From contig NZ_NESM01000001.1 in assembly GCF_002778285.1 (NCBI RefSeq), positions 886,529 to 950,528 of the forward strand: a stretch of DNA of 64,000 nt. Direction: 5' to 3'. The stretch comes from Limnohabitans sp. 15K. GTDB taxonomy: Bacteria > Pseudomonadota > Gammaproteobacteria > Burkholderiales > Burkholderiaceae_C. The position numbers and the translations under genes were made by a program. The first letter of the stretch is position 1. Each line of letters begins with the position of its first letter. Positions 1 to 7,951 of this stretch are shown here, one piece after another. A model generated the notes under the pieces. It did not search any database, was not told the origin of the DNA, and saw only the letters and a list, made by a program, of their open reading frames with translations.

Positions 1-909
1 GCCAGCCGCGAAACCGCCAAAGCCACCACTTTTGACTTTGGTTTTGCCTTAGGGCCGCGCATCAATGCCGCAGGCCGCTTGGCCGACATGACACTCGGCA
101 TTGAGTGCCTGCTGACCGACGACGCCGGCCGCGCCGACGAGCTGGCCAAGCAGCTGGACGCGATCAACCGCGAACGCCGCGTGATCGAAGGCGACATGCG
201 CGAGATGGCGATGGAGATGGCCGAGTCCTTGTTTGACGAAGGCGACGAGCCACCGCCCGCCATTTGTGTGTTCGACCCGGATTTTCACGAAGGCGTGGTG
301 GGCATCGTGGCCTCGCGCATCAAGGACAAGCTGCACCGCCCCACCTTTGTGTTTGCGGCCAGCAGCGCCCCGGGCAAAGAGCACGAACTCAAAGGTTCAG
401 GCCGCTCGATTGCAGGTTTTCATTTGCGCGACGCGTTGGATTTGGTGGCCAAACGCGCCCCGGGCGTGCTGCTGCGCTTTGGCGGCCACGCCATGGCGGC
501 GGGTTGCACGATTGCCGAAGAGCACCTCGATGTGTTTGAAGAAACCCTGAACCAAGTGGCCATGGAATGGCTGGACGCCGCCACGCTGCAACGCCGACTG
601 GAAACCGATGGACCACTCCCCGCCGAATACCGTCGGGTGGACCTGGTGGACATGCTGCACCACGAGGTCTGGGGCCAGGGCTTTGCGCCACCCGTGTTTT
701 GTGAAGAGATCGAAATCGTGTCCCAGCGCCTAGTGGGTGAAAAACACTTGTCCCTCAAGATGAAGCACCAGGGTCAGCCGGTGGACGGCATCTGGTTTGG
801 CCGCACCGAGCCTTTGCCTTCGAAGGTGAAACTGGCTTACCGCTTGGATGCCGACGAGTGGCAAGGCCAAAAGCGTGTGCGCTTTTTGGTGGAAGGCGCG
901 GAGCTTTAA
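1..909 (+). CDS. recJ: Single-stranded-DNA-specific exonuclease RecJ (C-terminal part)
   Basis: RecJ degrades single-stranded DNA 5' to 3' in recombination and mismatch repair. Only the C-terminal ~302 residues are present; the frame is open from base 1, so the gene starts outside the window. The DHHA1-type nucleotide-binding motif GGHAMAAGCT is seen near base 480, preceded by GPRINAAGRL (bases 52-81), both hallmarks of RecJ, and the end matches the OB-like C-terminal domain with DGIWFG. The gene converges on coaD with 12 bases between them. The ATG at base 79 is internal and is not the true start. Confidence 0.95.
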   Translation, partial: ASRETAKATTFDFGFALGPRINAAGRLADMTLGIECLLTDDAGRADELAKQLDAINRERRVIEGDMREMAMEMAESLFDEGDEPPPAICVFDPDFHEGVVGIVASRIKDKLHRPTFVFAASSAPGKEHELKGSGRSIAGFHLRDALDLVAKRAPGVLLRFGGHAMAAGCTIAEEHLDVFEETLNQVAMEWLDAATLQRRLETDGPLPAEYRRVDLVDMLHHEVWGQGFAPPVFCEEIEIVSQRLVGEKHLSLKMKHQGQPVDGIWFGRTEPLPSKVKLAYRLDADEWQGQKRVRFLVEGAEL

Positions 910-921
910 GCCCCTGCGGGC

Positions 922-1428
922 TCAGTGCTTGGTCGCTACCTTGGCCTGCAAGGCGTTGAGCACAGGGGTGGACACCAAGCCCGACACGTCGCCACCGAGC
1001 TTGGCGATTTCGCGCACCAAGGTGCTGCTGATGTGCTGCACATGTGCGCTGGTGTGCAAAAACACGGTGTCCAGCTCGGGGGCCAAATGGCGGTTCATGC
1101 CCGACATTTGCGTTTCGTAGTCGTAGTCGGTCACCGAGCGCAGGCCGCGCACGATCACCTGGGCATTCTGCGAACGCACAAACTCGACGATCAGGCCATC
1201 AAAGGGCATGGCTTTCACATTGGGACAATCCGCCAGCGCCGCTTGTGCCAAAGCCAGACGCTCTTCCAGGCTGAACATCGTGTTCTTGTGGTGCGCCCGG
1301 GCCACGGCAATGATGACCTGGTCAAACATCTGCGCGGCACGTCGGATGGCGTCCTCGTGGCCCAGCGTCAGCGGGTCAAAAGTGCCGGAATAAACAGCGG
1401 TCACAACAGGGTGGTCAGAGGGGCTCAT
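922..1428 (-). CDS. coaD: Phosphopantetheine adenylyltransferase
   Basis: CoaD transfers AMP from ATP to 4'-phosphopantetheine, the penultimate step of coenzyme A synthesis in the cytoplasm. The 168-residue protein has the nucleotidyltransferase signature SGTFDPLTLGHEDAI (TxGH type) at about residues 14-28 and the expected family length of 160-170. RGLRSVTDYDYE and the downstream ISSTLVREI are conserved CoaD segments. Its ATG overlaps the rsmD stop by four bases, indicating translational coupling in an rsmD-coaD operon, a common bacterial pairing. Confidence 0.96.
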   Translation of the reverse strand: MSPSDHPVVTAVYSGTFDPLTLGHEDAIRRAAQMFDQVIIAVARAHHKNTMFSLEERLALAQAALADCPNVKAMPFDGLIVEFVRSQNAQVIVRGLRSVTDYDYETQMSGMNRHLAPELDTVFLHTSAHVQHISSTLVREIAKLGGDVSGLVSTPVLNALQAKVATKH

Positions 1429-2171
1429 GCTGCGTCTCCTTCATGGACAGGGGTGTTGTTGTCTGAAACCGCAGCGTCATCGGTGCCCAGTGGCTTGTAC
1501 GAGGGCAAAGCGTCCAGACTGACACGCTGCAGCAAATGTGCGTGCACCGCACCTGCTTTGAGGTGGCGCTCGCATTGCAAGCCCAAAGCACCCAGCAGTT
1601 CGGGGGACCAGGCCACAGGGGCTTCCAGGTAAATCCAGCCGCCCACAGGCACGGCCCGGGCAGCTGCTTTCAGGGCGGGTTCAAACAACGGACCGTCAAA
1701 TGGCGGGTCAAGAAAGACCAAATCCACACTGCCCAAAGGCACACGCAACAAGGCGGCCACGCCATCACCGCGCTGCACGCTGACCATGCCCGCTTTGAGG
1801 CGGGTGGCGTTGTCTTGCAAATCACGGACCAGCACAGCATCTTGCTCGACCATCAACACATGGGCTGCACCGCGTGAAGCGGCCTCCAGGCCCAAGACGC
1901 CCGTGCCCGCAAAAGCATCGACACAGCGCCAAGCACTCAGGTCTTGACCCAGCCAGTTGAAGAGCGTTTCGCGCACACGATCAGGCGTGGGGCGAAGGCC
2001 GGGTTTGTCGATGACTTTCAGCCGTGTGCGCCGCCACTGCCCCCCGATGATTCGGATCTCATGCGAAGACGGGCCTTTGGGCACCGGGTTTTTGGGCTTT
2101 TTAGATGCGGCGTGGCGGGCAGCGCTGTCTTTCGATGCGCGCTTGGAAGGGGATAAAGGCATAGGCTGCAA
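1425..2171 (-). CDS. rsmD: 16S rRNA (guanine(966)-N(2))-methyltransferase RsmD
   Basis: RsmD methylates G966 of 16S rRNA on the small ribosomal subunit. Visible motifs are the SAM-binding DAFAGTGVLGLEAASRG and the catalytic FLDPPFD (the N/DPPF motif of N2-guanine methyltransferases). RIIGGQWRR followed by RPTPDRVRETLFNWL is the family's N-terminal signature. About 38 low-complexity Lys/Ser/Pro residues precede this core, so the start may lie further in; 2171 is the longest option. It is the first gene of the rsmD-coaD pair. Confidence 0.94.
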   Translation of the reverse strand: MQPMPLSPSKRASKDSAARHAASKKPKNPVPKGPSSHEIRIIGGQWRRTRLKVIDKPGLRPTPDRVRETLFNWLGQDLSAWRCVDAFAGTGVLGLEAASRGAAHVLMVEQDAVLVRDLQDNATRLKAGMVSVQRGDGVAALLRVPLGSVDLVFLDPPFDGPLFEPALKAAARAVPVGGWIYLEAPVAWSPELLGALGLQCERHLKAGAVHAHLLQRVSLDALPSYKPLGTDDAAVSDNNTPVHEGDAA

Positions 2172-2243
2172 GTGTAAAGGCCATCGCGTTCAACGTTGTG
2201 CGAACGGGTCCAGCAAGATCAACACGCTGTTCACCACACCCAC

Positions 2244-2273
2244 AAAAAAACCAGCATGACGCTGGTTTTTTTT
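2244..2273 (-). terminator. Rho-independent terminator after the Ala/Lys-rich gene
   Basis: The arms AAACCAGC and GCTGGTTT flank a five-base loop, with an A run on one side and a T run on the other, so the hairpin could act on both strands. It lies just downstream of the minus-strand gene ending at 2310 and upstream of rsmD, so it most likely ends the former transcript. Confidence 0.8.
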
Positions 2274-2309
2274 AAAGCCTTGCGGCAGGCCAAGGCTGGA
2301 TCGTTCAGC

Positions 2310-2624
2310 TCACTTCAGGGGAGAGACTTTGGCGTCCGCCTTGACTGCGGGGGCATGGCCTGTGGTCGCTGCTTTGGCTGCTTTCTTTTCTGCTTTGGCA
2401 ACCTCTTTCTTCTCAGCTTTGACTTTTGCAGTGGGCTTTACATCGGCTTTCACGTCGGCTTTTGCTTCGGCTTTCACATCGGCCTTGACCTCCTTGGTTT
2501 CAACCTTGGCCGGAGCCGTCAATGCAGCGGGTTTCGTGGCCACAACAGGCGCAGCAGCAGGGGCTTGGGCAAATGCACCGGCAGCAAAAAAACCGGCAAC
2601 GAGGGTAGCGAGAAGCTTGTTCAT
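2310..2624 (-). CDS. Small exported Ala/Lys-rich protein, function unknown
   Basis: A 104-residue protein with a clear signal peptide (MNKLLATLVAGFFAAGAFAQ, cleavage near residue 20) followed by a low-complexity Ala/Lys/Val region with repeated KADVKA/KAEAKA units and no domain I recognise. An AAGGA ribosome-binding site lies about ten bases upstream of the ATG and a hairpin terminator follows, so it is probably a real single-gene unit. The Lys-rich repeats could bind nucleic acid or anionic polymer, but the signal peptide points to the periplasm. Composition alone gives no function. Confidence 0.7.
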   Translation of the reverse strand: MNKLLATLVAGFFAAGAFAQAPAAAPVVATKPAALTAPAKVETKEVKADVKAEAKADVKADVKPTAKVKAEKKEVAKAEKKAAKAATTGHAPAVKADAKVSPLK

Positions 2625-2811
2625 GAAAGATTTCCTTGATTCAGGTTTTCAGTCCAACACCTTGTTGAACTTACCTTTACAACGCGCCCTGTTGGCGGGT
2701 TGATGACTTCAATGAACGCTCAGTTGTAACGCCATGTGTATCAATGACGCCTTGCCAAGGCTGCGGTGAATTCGCACACGGTCTTGATCGCCAGAGCATG
2801 TGGGCTCGCCC

Positions 2812-4227
2812 TTAAGGGGCAGACGCCCCCACCACCACAGTGACCATGCGCTCAGGCTGCAACACCCGGCCCATGGCGCGTTGCACATCGGCCGCGCTGA
2901 CGCGCTCGATTTGCCGCGTCCAGTGGCTCAGATAGTCCAGCGGCAAACGGTTCCAGGCGATGTTGGCCACGTTGTCCAGCAGCTTGCGGTTGCTGTCGAT
3001 GCGCAGGGCAAAGCCGCCCACCAAGTTGGACTTGGCCGCTTGCAACTCGGCCTCGGTCGGTCCTTGGCGCACAAAGTCTTGCACCACCTCTTGGGCCACG
3101 GCCACGGCCTGTGTGGCCTGGTCAGGTCGGGTTTGCAGCCCCACCGTGAAGGCCCCGGCGTGCAGACCCGGGGCAAATGCACTGTAGACGCTGTAGCTCA
3201 GGCCCCGTTTTTCGCGCACCTGCTCGGTCAGGCGCGAGACAAAGCCTCCTCCTCCCAAAATGTGATTGCCCACCAGCAAGGCAAAAAAGTCGGGGTCGGT
3301 GCGTTTATAGCCGGGCTGGCCGATCAGCACATGGGCTTGGGCCGAGTCAAAGGGCAGGTTCAGGGTTTGCGCGGCAGCCAAAGGGGCCACTTCAGGCACG
3401 GGCGGCAAGCTGGGGCAGCCTGACTCGCGGGGCCACTGCGCCAGCAGGCGCTGCACCAAGTCGTCCGCCTGCGCCCGGGTCAAAGCGCCCACCACGCTCA
3501 CTGTGGCGCGGCAAGCGCGCAGGGCCTGGGCGTGCAGGTTTTTCAGGTCTTGTGCGGCGATGCGCGAGAGGCTCTCGGGTGTGACTCGATAACCATAGGG
3601 GTGCACGCCATACACAGCCTCGGCAAAGCGGTGCTGGACCACGGTGCCGGGCTTGGTCAGCGATTCGCGGATCGACGCGTTGATGCGTTCGCGGTCGCGC
3701 AGCCACATGGCTTCGGGGAAAGCCGGGTGCGCCATTTGCCGAGCGGCCAAGGCGGCGGCTTTGCTCAAAAGATCGGGGTAACTCAGGCTGCGCAGGCCAA
3801 AACTCATGCGGTCTGAGCCTGCACTCGCGCCAAAACTCGCCCCCAGGTCGGCCCAAGCTTCACCGATCTGGTTTTCGTCCATGGCTTTTGGGTAAGGGCC
3901 TTGACCTTGGGGTTCAGCACGGGTGCCATTGGCCATTTGCCCGGTCATGACCGAAGCCAAGCCCGCCTGCGCCGCCGGGTCACGGCGGCTGCCTGCGTCG
4001 ATGTCGATTTGCACATCGACCATGGGAATGGCGTGGCTCTCGACCAAATACACCCGCGCACCGCTGGGCTGGGTCCAGTGTTGAATGGGCAAGGACGCGT
4101 GCGCCCAACCTACCGCGCCCCAGCAGGCCAGCAGCAAAGCTGAACGCCGCAAAGCCCCTGCGGTCATGGACAAGGATGAAATCAAAAACATGGGGTGTGG
4201 GACTTTCATGGGATAAGCGCGGTTCAA
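2812..4227 (-). CDS. M16-family peptidase homologue lacking the zinc motif
   Basis: A 471-residue insulinase/processing-peptidase family protein with a hydrophobic N-terminus suggesting export. Where the catalytic HxxEH motif should be (near DIDAGSRRDPAAQAGLASVMTG in position, about residues 75-95) there is no HxxEH, while the C-terminal substrate-binding part (RGLSYSVYS) is conserved. In M16 pairs the inactive partner typically forms a heterodimer with an active one, and the active copy is immediately upstream. The start is TTG at 4227, overlapping the upstream stop as TTGA with GGAG seven bases before it; an ATG at 4209 is the alternative. Confidence 0.9.
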   Translation of the reverse strand: MNRAYPMKVPHPMFLISSLSMTAGALRRSALLLACWGAVGWAHASLPIQHWTQPSGARVYLVESHAIPMVDVQIDIDAGSRRDPAAQAGLASVMTGQMANGTRAEPQGQGPYPKAMDENQIGEAWADLGASFGASAGSDRMSFGLRSLSYPDLLSKAAALAARQMAHPAFPEAMWLRDRERINASIRESLTKPGTVVQHRFAEAVYGVHPYGYRVTPESLSRIAAQDLKNLHAQALRACRATVSVVGALTRAQADDLVQRLLAQWPRESGCPSLPPVPEVAPLAAAQTLNLPFDSAQAHVLIGQPGYKRTDPDFFALLVGNHILGGGGFVSRLTEQVREKRGLSYSVYSAFAPGLHAGAFTVGLQTRPDQATQAVAVAQEVVQDFVRQGPTEAELQAAKSNLVGGFALRIDSNRKLLDNVANIAWNRLPLDYLSHWTRQIERVSAADVQRAMGRVLQPERMVTVVVGASAP

Positions 4228-5672
4228 TGCCGGGCTCCCGGCGCAGCGCGGCGTGCACGGGGCTGGCCCGACAAAGGCTGGGGCAGCAAGGTGGCCACAG
4301 TGAGGCTGTCGTCACCAAAATACTTTTGCGCCACGGCCTGCACTTGGGCGGGCGTGACCTGTCGCAAGCGGGCAATCAATTGCGCGCCGTAATCGGGCGG
4401 CAAGCCCAGCGTCCAGGCCACACCCAGCTCGCGTGCTTGGTTAAAAACCGAATCGAGTTTGTAAATTTCGCTGGCCACCCATTGGGTTTTCACGCGCTGC
4501 AGCTCGGCCTCGTTCACGCCTTCGGTCGCCACGCGCTGCACCTGGGCCCGCAAAGCCGCTTCCAGCGCTTGTGGTGTTTGGCCTTTGGCGGGCACACCTT
4601 CCAGATAAAAGAACTGCGGCCCACGTCCCATGAGGCCGTTGTAAGCACCCGCGCTGTCGGCCAGGCGGTTCTCACCTTGGGTCAAGGCCCGGTCCAGACG
4701 CGCGCCGCTGTAACCGTCGAGCACAGCGGCCAGCACCGTCAGGGCCAGGGCATCGTCGTGCTCAGGCGAAGCCGCGAGGCTGGCCAAGCGCGGCACCTTG
4801 AAAGCCAGGGCGACATACGACTGCTCGGCCGGGGCCTTGAATTCGAAGCGGCGCAGGCCTTGTTGCGCGGGCTCGTCCCGGGGCTTGCGCTCAGGCACGG
4901 CGCGGGTCGGGATGATGCCGTAATACTTCTCGGCCAGTGCCTTGACTTGCAGCGGGTCCACATCGCCTGCGACCACCACCACCGCGTTGGCCGGGGTGTA
5001 CCACTTGCGGTAGAAGTCGCGGGCGTCTTGCGCCGTCATGGCCTCCAGGTCGCTCATCCAGCCGACGATGGGGCGGCGATAAGGCGAGGCCGACAAAGCG
5101 GTGGCCGACAGCATTTCGTGCAACTGGGCGCGGGGGTTGTCGTCGGTGCGCAGGCGGCGCTCTTCCTTCACCACCTCCAGCTCTTTGGCAAATTCGGCAT
5201 CGGGCCACTGGTTGTTGGCAAAGCGGTCCGACTCCAGACGCATCACGGCTTCGAGTTGGTTCGACGGAATCTGCTGATAGTAGCCGGTGTAATCCTTGGC
5301 GGTGAAGGCGTTTTCGCGCCCACCCAAAGCGGCCACGCGCCTGGAGAATTCCCCCACAGCCAAGGTGGGCGTGCCTTTGAACAGCATGTGCTCCAGCACA
5401 TGGGCCACGCCGCTGGTGCCGTCCACCTCGTCCATGGAGCCCACGCGCAGCCACACCATGTGCACCGCTGTGGGGGCGCGGCGGTCGGGCTTGACCCACA
5501 GGCCCATGCCGTTGGCCAAAGTGAAGGTGTGCACCTGGGCCTCGCTGGACGCTGGGGTTTTGCCTGTGGCTTGTGCGTTGGCTGGGCCTTGCGGAGCCTG
5601 CGCGGTGGCATTGAAGCTGCTGGTCAAAAAGGCTGTTGCCAGCGAAAGTCCCAAGAGAAAGTTCGGTTTCAT
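4224..5672 (-). CDS. M16-family zinc metallopeptidase (active partner)
   Basis: A 482-residue secreted insulinase-like protease with a signal peptide ending near NATAQA (residue 25) and the inverted zinc motif HVLEH at residues 91-95. The segment RRLRTDDNPRAQLHE and later GYSGARLDRAL fit the family. It forms an overlapping pair with the HxxEH-less homologue downstream, as in PqqL-like/mitochondrial-processing-peptidase-like heterodimers. The frame is open further upstream, into ftsY on the other strand, but a proper signal sequence begins only at the ATG at 5672 (or 5681), leaving about 28 bases to the divergent ftsY start. Confidence 0.93.
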   Translation of the reverse strand: MKPNFLLGLSLATAFLTSSFNATAQAPQGPANAQATGKTPASSEAQVHTFTLANGMGLWVKPDRRAPTAVHMVWLRVGSMDEVDGTSGVAHVLEHMLFKGTPTLAVGEFSRRVAALGGRENAFTAKDYTGYYQQIPSNQLEAVMRLESDRFANNQWPDAEFAKELEVVKEERRLRTDDNPRAQLHEMLSATALSASPYRRPIVGWMSDLEAMTAQDARDFYRKWYTPANAVVVVAGDVDPLQVKALAEKYYGIIPTRAVPERKPRDEPAQQGLRRFEFKAPAEQSYVALAFKVPRLASLAASPEHDDALALTVLAAVLDGYSGARLDRALTQGENRLADSAGAYNGLMGRGPQFFYLEGVPAKGQTPQALEAALRAQVQRVATEGVNEAELQRVKTQWVASEIYKLDSVFNQARELGVAWTLGLPPDYGAQLIARLRQVTPAQVQAVAQKYFGDDSLTVATLLPQPLSGQPRARRAAPGARH

Positions 5673-5700
5673 AGAATGCATGATCCTTGAAATCCACGCC

Positions 5701-6738
5701 ATGTTCAGTTTCTTCAAAAAAAAATCCCCCGCCCCAGAGGTCCAATCCGCCGCCACACCTTTGGCTTCGCCCGAATTGCCCCCTGCAACAGGTGTTGTCG
5801 CTTCGGTGGCGTCCGCTGCGCCCATGCCCGAACCGGCCGCACGCCAAGGCTGGATGGACCGACTGAAAGCGGGCCTGCGCAAAACCGGCTCCAGCATCAC
5901 CACCGTCTTCACCGGCACGCGCATCGACGACGAGCTCTATGAAGAGCTTGAAACCGCCCTGCTGGTGGCCGACACCGGGGTCAAAGCCACTGAGCATTTG
6001 TTGCAAGACCTCAAGCGCCGCGTCAAAGAAAGCAAGGCCACCGAGCCCGCACAGGTCAAAACCTTGCTGGCCGATGCCATCACCGACTTGCTGACGCCCC
6101 TGCAAAAGCCCCTAAGCATTGGCGACCACCACCCCACCGTGATCATGGTGGCGGGCGTGAACGGCGCAGGCAAAACCACCTCCATTGGCAAACTGACCAA
6201 GCACCTGGCCGACGAAGGCCTGAGTGTGCTGCTGGCCGCCGCCGATACCTTCCGCGCTGCGGCCAAAGAGCAACTGGCCGTTTGGGCCGACCGCAACACG
6301 GTCGAGATCGTCAGCCAACAAGGTGGCGACCCGGCCGCCGTCAGTTTTGACGCGGTCAGCGCGGGCCGCGCCCGGGGGCGCGACGTGGTGCTGGTGGACA
6401 CAGCGGGCCGTTTGCCCACACAAACGCACTTGATGGAAGAGCTGAAAAAGATCAAACGCGTGGTGCAAAAGGCCGATGGCACCGCCCCGCATGAGGTGTT
6501 GCTGGTGATCGACGGCAATACCGGGCAGAACGCCTTGGCCCAAGTCAAAGCTTTTGACGACACGCTGGGCCTGACGGGCCTGATCGTGACCAAACTGGAT
6601 GGCACCGCCAAGGGCGGGGTGCTGTGCGCCATTGCCCGTGAAAAACCGATCCCGGTGTATTTCATCGGGGTGGGCGAAAAACTGGAAGATCTCGAGACCT
6701 TCAATGCCCGCGAATTTGCACAAGCGCTGTTGAGCTGA
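5701..6738 (+). CDS. ftsY: Signal recognition particle receptor FtsY
   Basis: FtsY is the membrane-associated GTPase that receives SRP-ribosome complexes for co-translational membrane insertion. The 345-residue protein has a short Pro/Ala-rich acidic A domain, an N domain, and a G domain with GVNGAGKTTSIGK (P loop, near residue 150), DTFRAAAKEQL, DTAGRLPT and TKLDGTAKGG. The start at 5701 gives MFSFFKKK, typical of FtsY; an in-frame ATG at 5680 would add seven residues. It is divergent from the M16 pair. Unlike in E. coli, no ftsEX follows, but rpoH is still the next gene. Confidence 0.96.
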   Translation: MFSFFKKKSPAPEVQSAATPLASPELPPATGVVASVASAAPMPEPAARQGWMDRLKAGLRKTGSSITTVFTGTRIDDELYEELETALLVADTGVKATEHLLQDLKRRVKESKATEPAQVKTLLADAITDLLTPLQKPLSIGDHHPTVIMVAGVNGAGKTTSIGKLTKHLADEGLSVLLAAADTFRAAAKEQLAVWADRNTVEIVSQQGGDPAAVSFDAVSAGRARGRDVVLVDTAGRLPTQTHLMEELKKIKRVVQKADGTAPHEVLLVIDGNTGQNALAQVKAFDDTLGLTGLIVTKLDGTAKGGVLCAIAREKPIPVYFIGVGEKLEDLETFNAREFAQALLS

Positions 6739-6853
6739 CAGGCCCTTTTCTTTCAACAGGGTTGTTCAGCGCACGGAAGCTTTCCAGAACGGCTTCTAAG
6801 ATGGGTCCATCCGAGGGAAAACCCTGATTTTTATTCAGGAACACCCCGGGTTT

Positions 6854-6883
6854 TTGGCACTCACTCATCCAGAGTGCTAACAT
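6854..6883 (+). promoter_or_regulatory. CIRCE operator overlapping the rpoH promoter
   Basis: TTGGCACTC (6854-6862) and GAGTGCTAA (6872-6880) are separated by exactly nine bases. This matches the CIRCE consensus TTAGCACTC-N9-GAGTGCTAA with a single mismatch. The same bases contain a plausible sigma-70 promoter: TTGGCA at 6854-6859 and TAACAT at 6878-6883, 18 bases apart. Binding of the HrcA repressor here would directly block rpoH transcription. Confidence 0.9.
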
Positions 6884-6909
6884 TGACCCATTCTGAAAGG
6901 AGTCCTGGT

Positions 6910-7842
6910 ATGAATATTCAAACTGGTTCGCCCACCTCTGCGATCACGCTGAGCAACCCATGGGCTGTGGTGCCCTCGCTCGGCCACCTCGACGCTTACA
7001 TTTCTGCGGTCAACCGCATGCCCATGCTCACCCTCGAGGAAGAGCAAGAAGCCGCCCGTCAACTCAAAGCCAACGACGACCTCGAAGCCGCCCGCAAGCT
7101 GGTGCTCTCACACCTGCGCTTGGTGGTGTCGGTGTCGCGCCAATACTTGGGCTACGGCCTGCCCCACGGCGACCTGATCCAAGAAGGCAATGTGGGACTG
7201 ATGAAGGCTGTCAAACGCTTTGACCCCGACCAAGGCGTGCGTCTGGTCAGTTATGCGCTGCACTGGATCAAGGCCGAGATCCACGAGTACATCCTGAAAA
7301 ATTGGCGCATGGTCAAGGTGGCCACCACCAAGGCCCAGCGCAAGTTGTTTTTCAACCTGCGGTCCATGAAACAAGGTTTCAAAGCCGATGCAGCCGAAGG
7401 CACGCACCGCGACACGCTGACACCCGACCAAGTGGACTCGATGGCGCACAGCCTGAACGTCAAACGCGAGGAAGTGCTGGAGATGGAAATGCGCATGTCC
7501 GGTGGCGACGTGCTTCTGGACCCGGCACCCTCTGACGATGGTGAACAAGCTTTTGGCCCCATCGCCTATTTGGCCGATGTGAACCACGAGCCCACCGCCA
7601 TGATCGAAGCGCATCAGCGGGATGTGATGGCGAGCGATGGCCTGGCCACCGCCCTCAATGCGCTTGACGAACGCAGCCGCCGCATCGTGGAAGAGCGCTG
7701 GCTCAAGGTCAATGACAACGGCTCGGGCGGCATGACCCTGCACGACTTGGCGGATGAGTATGGCGTGAGCGCTGAGCGCATTCGCCAGATCGAAGTCGCG
7801 GCCATGAAAAAGATGAAAAAGGCCTTGGTCGAGTTCGCTTGA
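6910..7842 (+). CDS. rpoH: RNA polymerase heat-shock sigma factor RpoH (sigma-32)
   Basis: The 310-residue sigma factor directs RNA polymerase to heat-shock promoters. Region 2 reads GDLIQEGNVGLMKAVKRFDP, the RpoH-specific box QRKLFFNLRS is at about residues 143-152, and region 4 ends with the helix-turn-helix LADEYGVSAERIRQIE. The start at 6910 is fixed by AAGGAG eight bases upstream; an earlier in-frame start at 6874 would lie inside the operator. A CIRCE element overlaps its promoter and a strong terminator follows, so rpoH appears monocistronic and subject to HrcA as well as any RNA-level control. Confidence 0.96.
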   Translation: MNIQTGSPTSAITLSNPWAVVPSLGHLDAYISAVNRMPMLTLEEEQEAARQLKANDDLEAARKLVLSHLRLVVSVSRQYLGYGLPHGDLIQEGNVGLMKAVKRFDPDQGVRLVSYALHWIKAEIHEYILKNWRMVKVATTKAQRKLFFNLRSMKQGFKADAAEGTHRDTLTPDQVDSMAHSLNVKREEVLEMEMRMSGGDVLLDPAPSDDGEQAFGPIAYLADVNHEPTAMIEAHQRDVMASDGLATALNALDERSRRIVEERWLKVNDNGSGGMTLHDLADEYGVSAERIRQIEVAAMKKMKKALVEFA

Positions 7843-7876
7843 TGGCCAACTTCTTTTTTGGCGTCTGACGCTCAAG

Positions 7877-7902
7877 TACCCGGCTTTGACCGGGTATTTT
7901 TT
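7877..7902 (+). terminator. Rho-independent terminator after rpoH
   Basis: A perfect 7-bp stem, TACCCGG and CCGGGTA, with a six-base loop is followed by a run of six T residues. It lies 35 bases downstream of the rpoH stop codon. Confidence 0.9.
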
Positions 7903-7951
7903 CGCCCGCTTTAGGCTAAAGTGATTGTTGCTTCATGAGAGATTTTTGACC

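Noticed and set aside
908-922. Small hairpin AGCCC-CTGC-GGGCT between recJ and coaD
   Set aside because: Only a five-base stem and no T tract on either strand, so it is not called a terminator.
2310-2624. Ala/Lys-rich small protein as a second H1-like nucleoid protein
   Set aside because: It carries a clear signal peptide, so it is exported and not comparable to the H1-like protein at 47185.
4176-5690. 504-codon plus-strand frame across the M16 peptidase genes
   Set aside because: It is antisense to two clear family members and has no domain character or ribosome-binding site.
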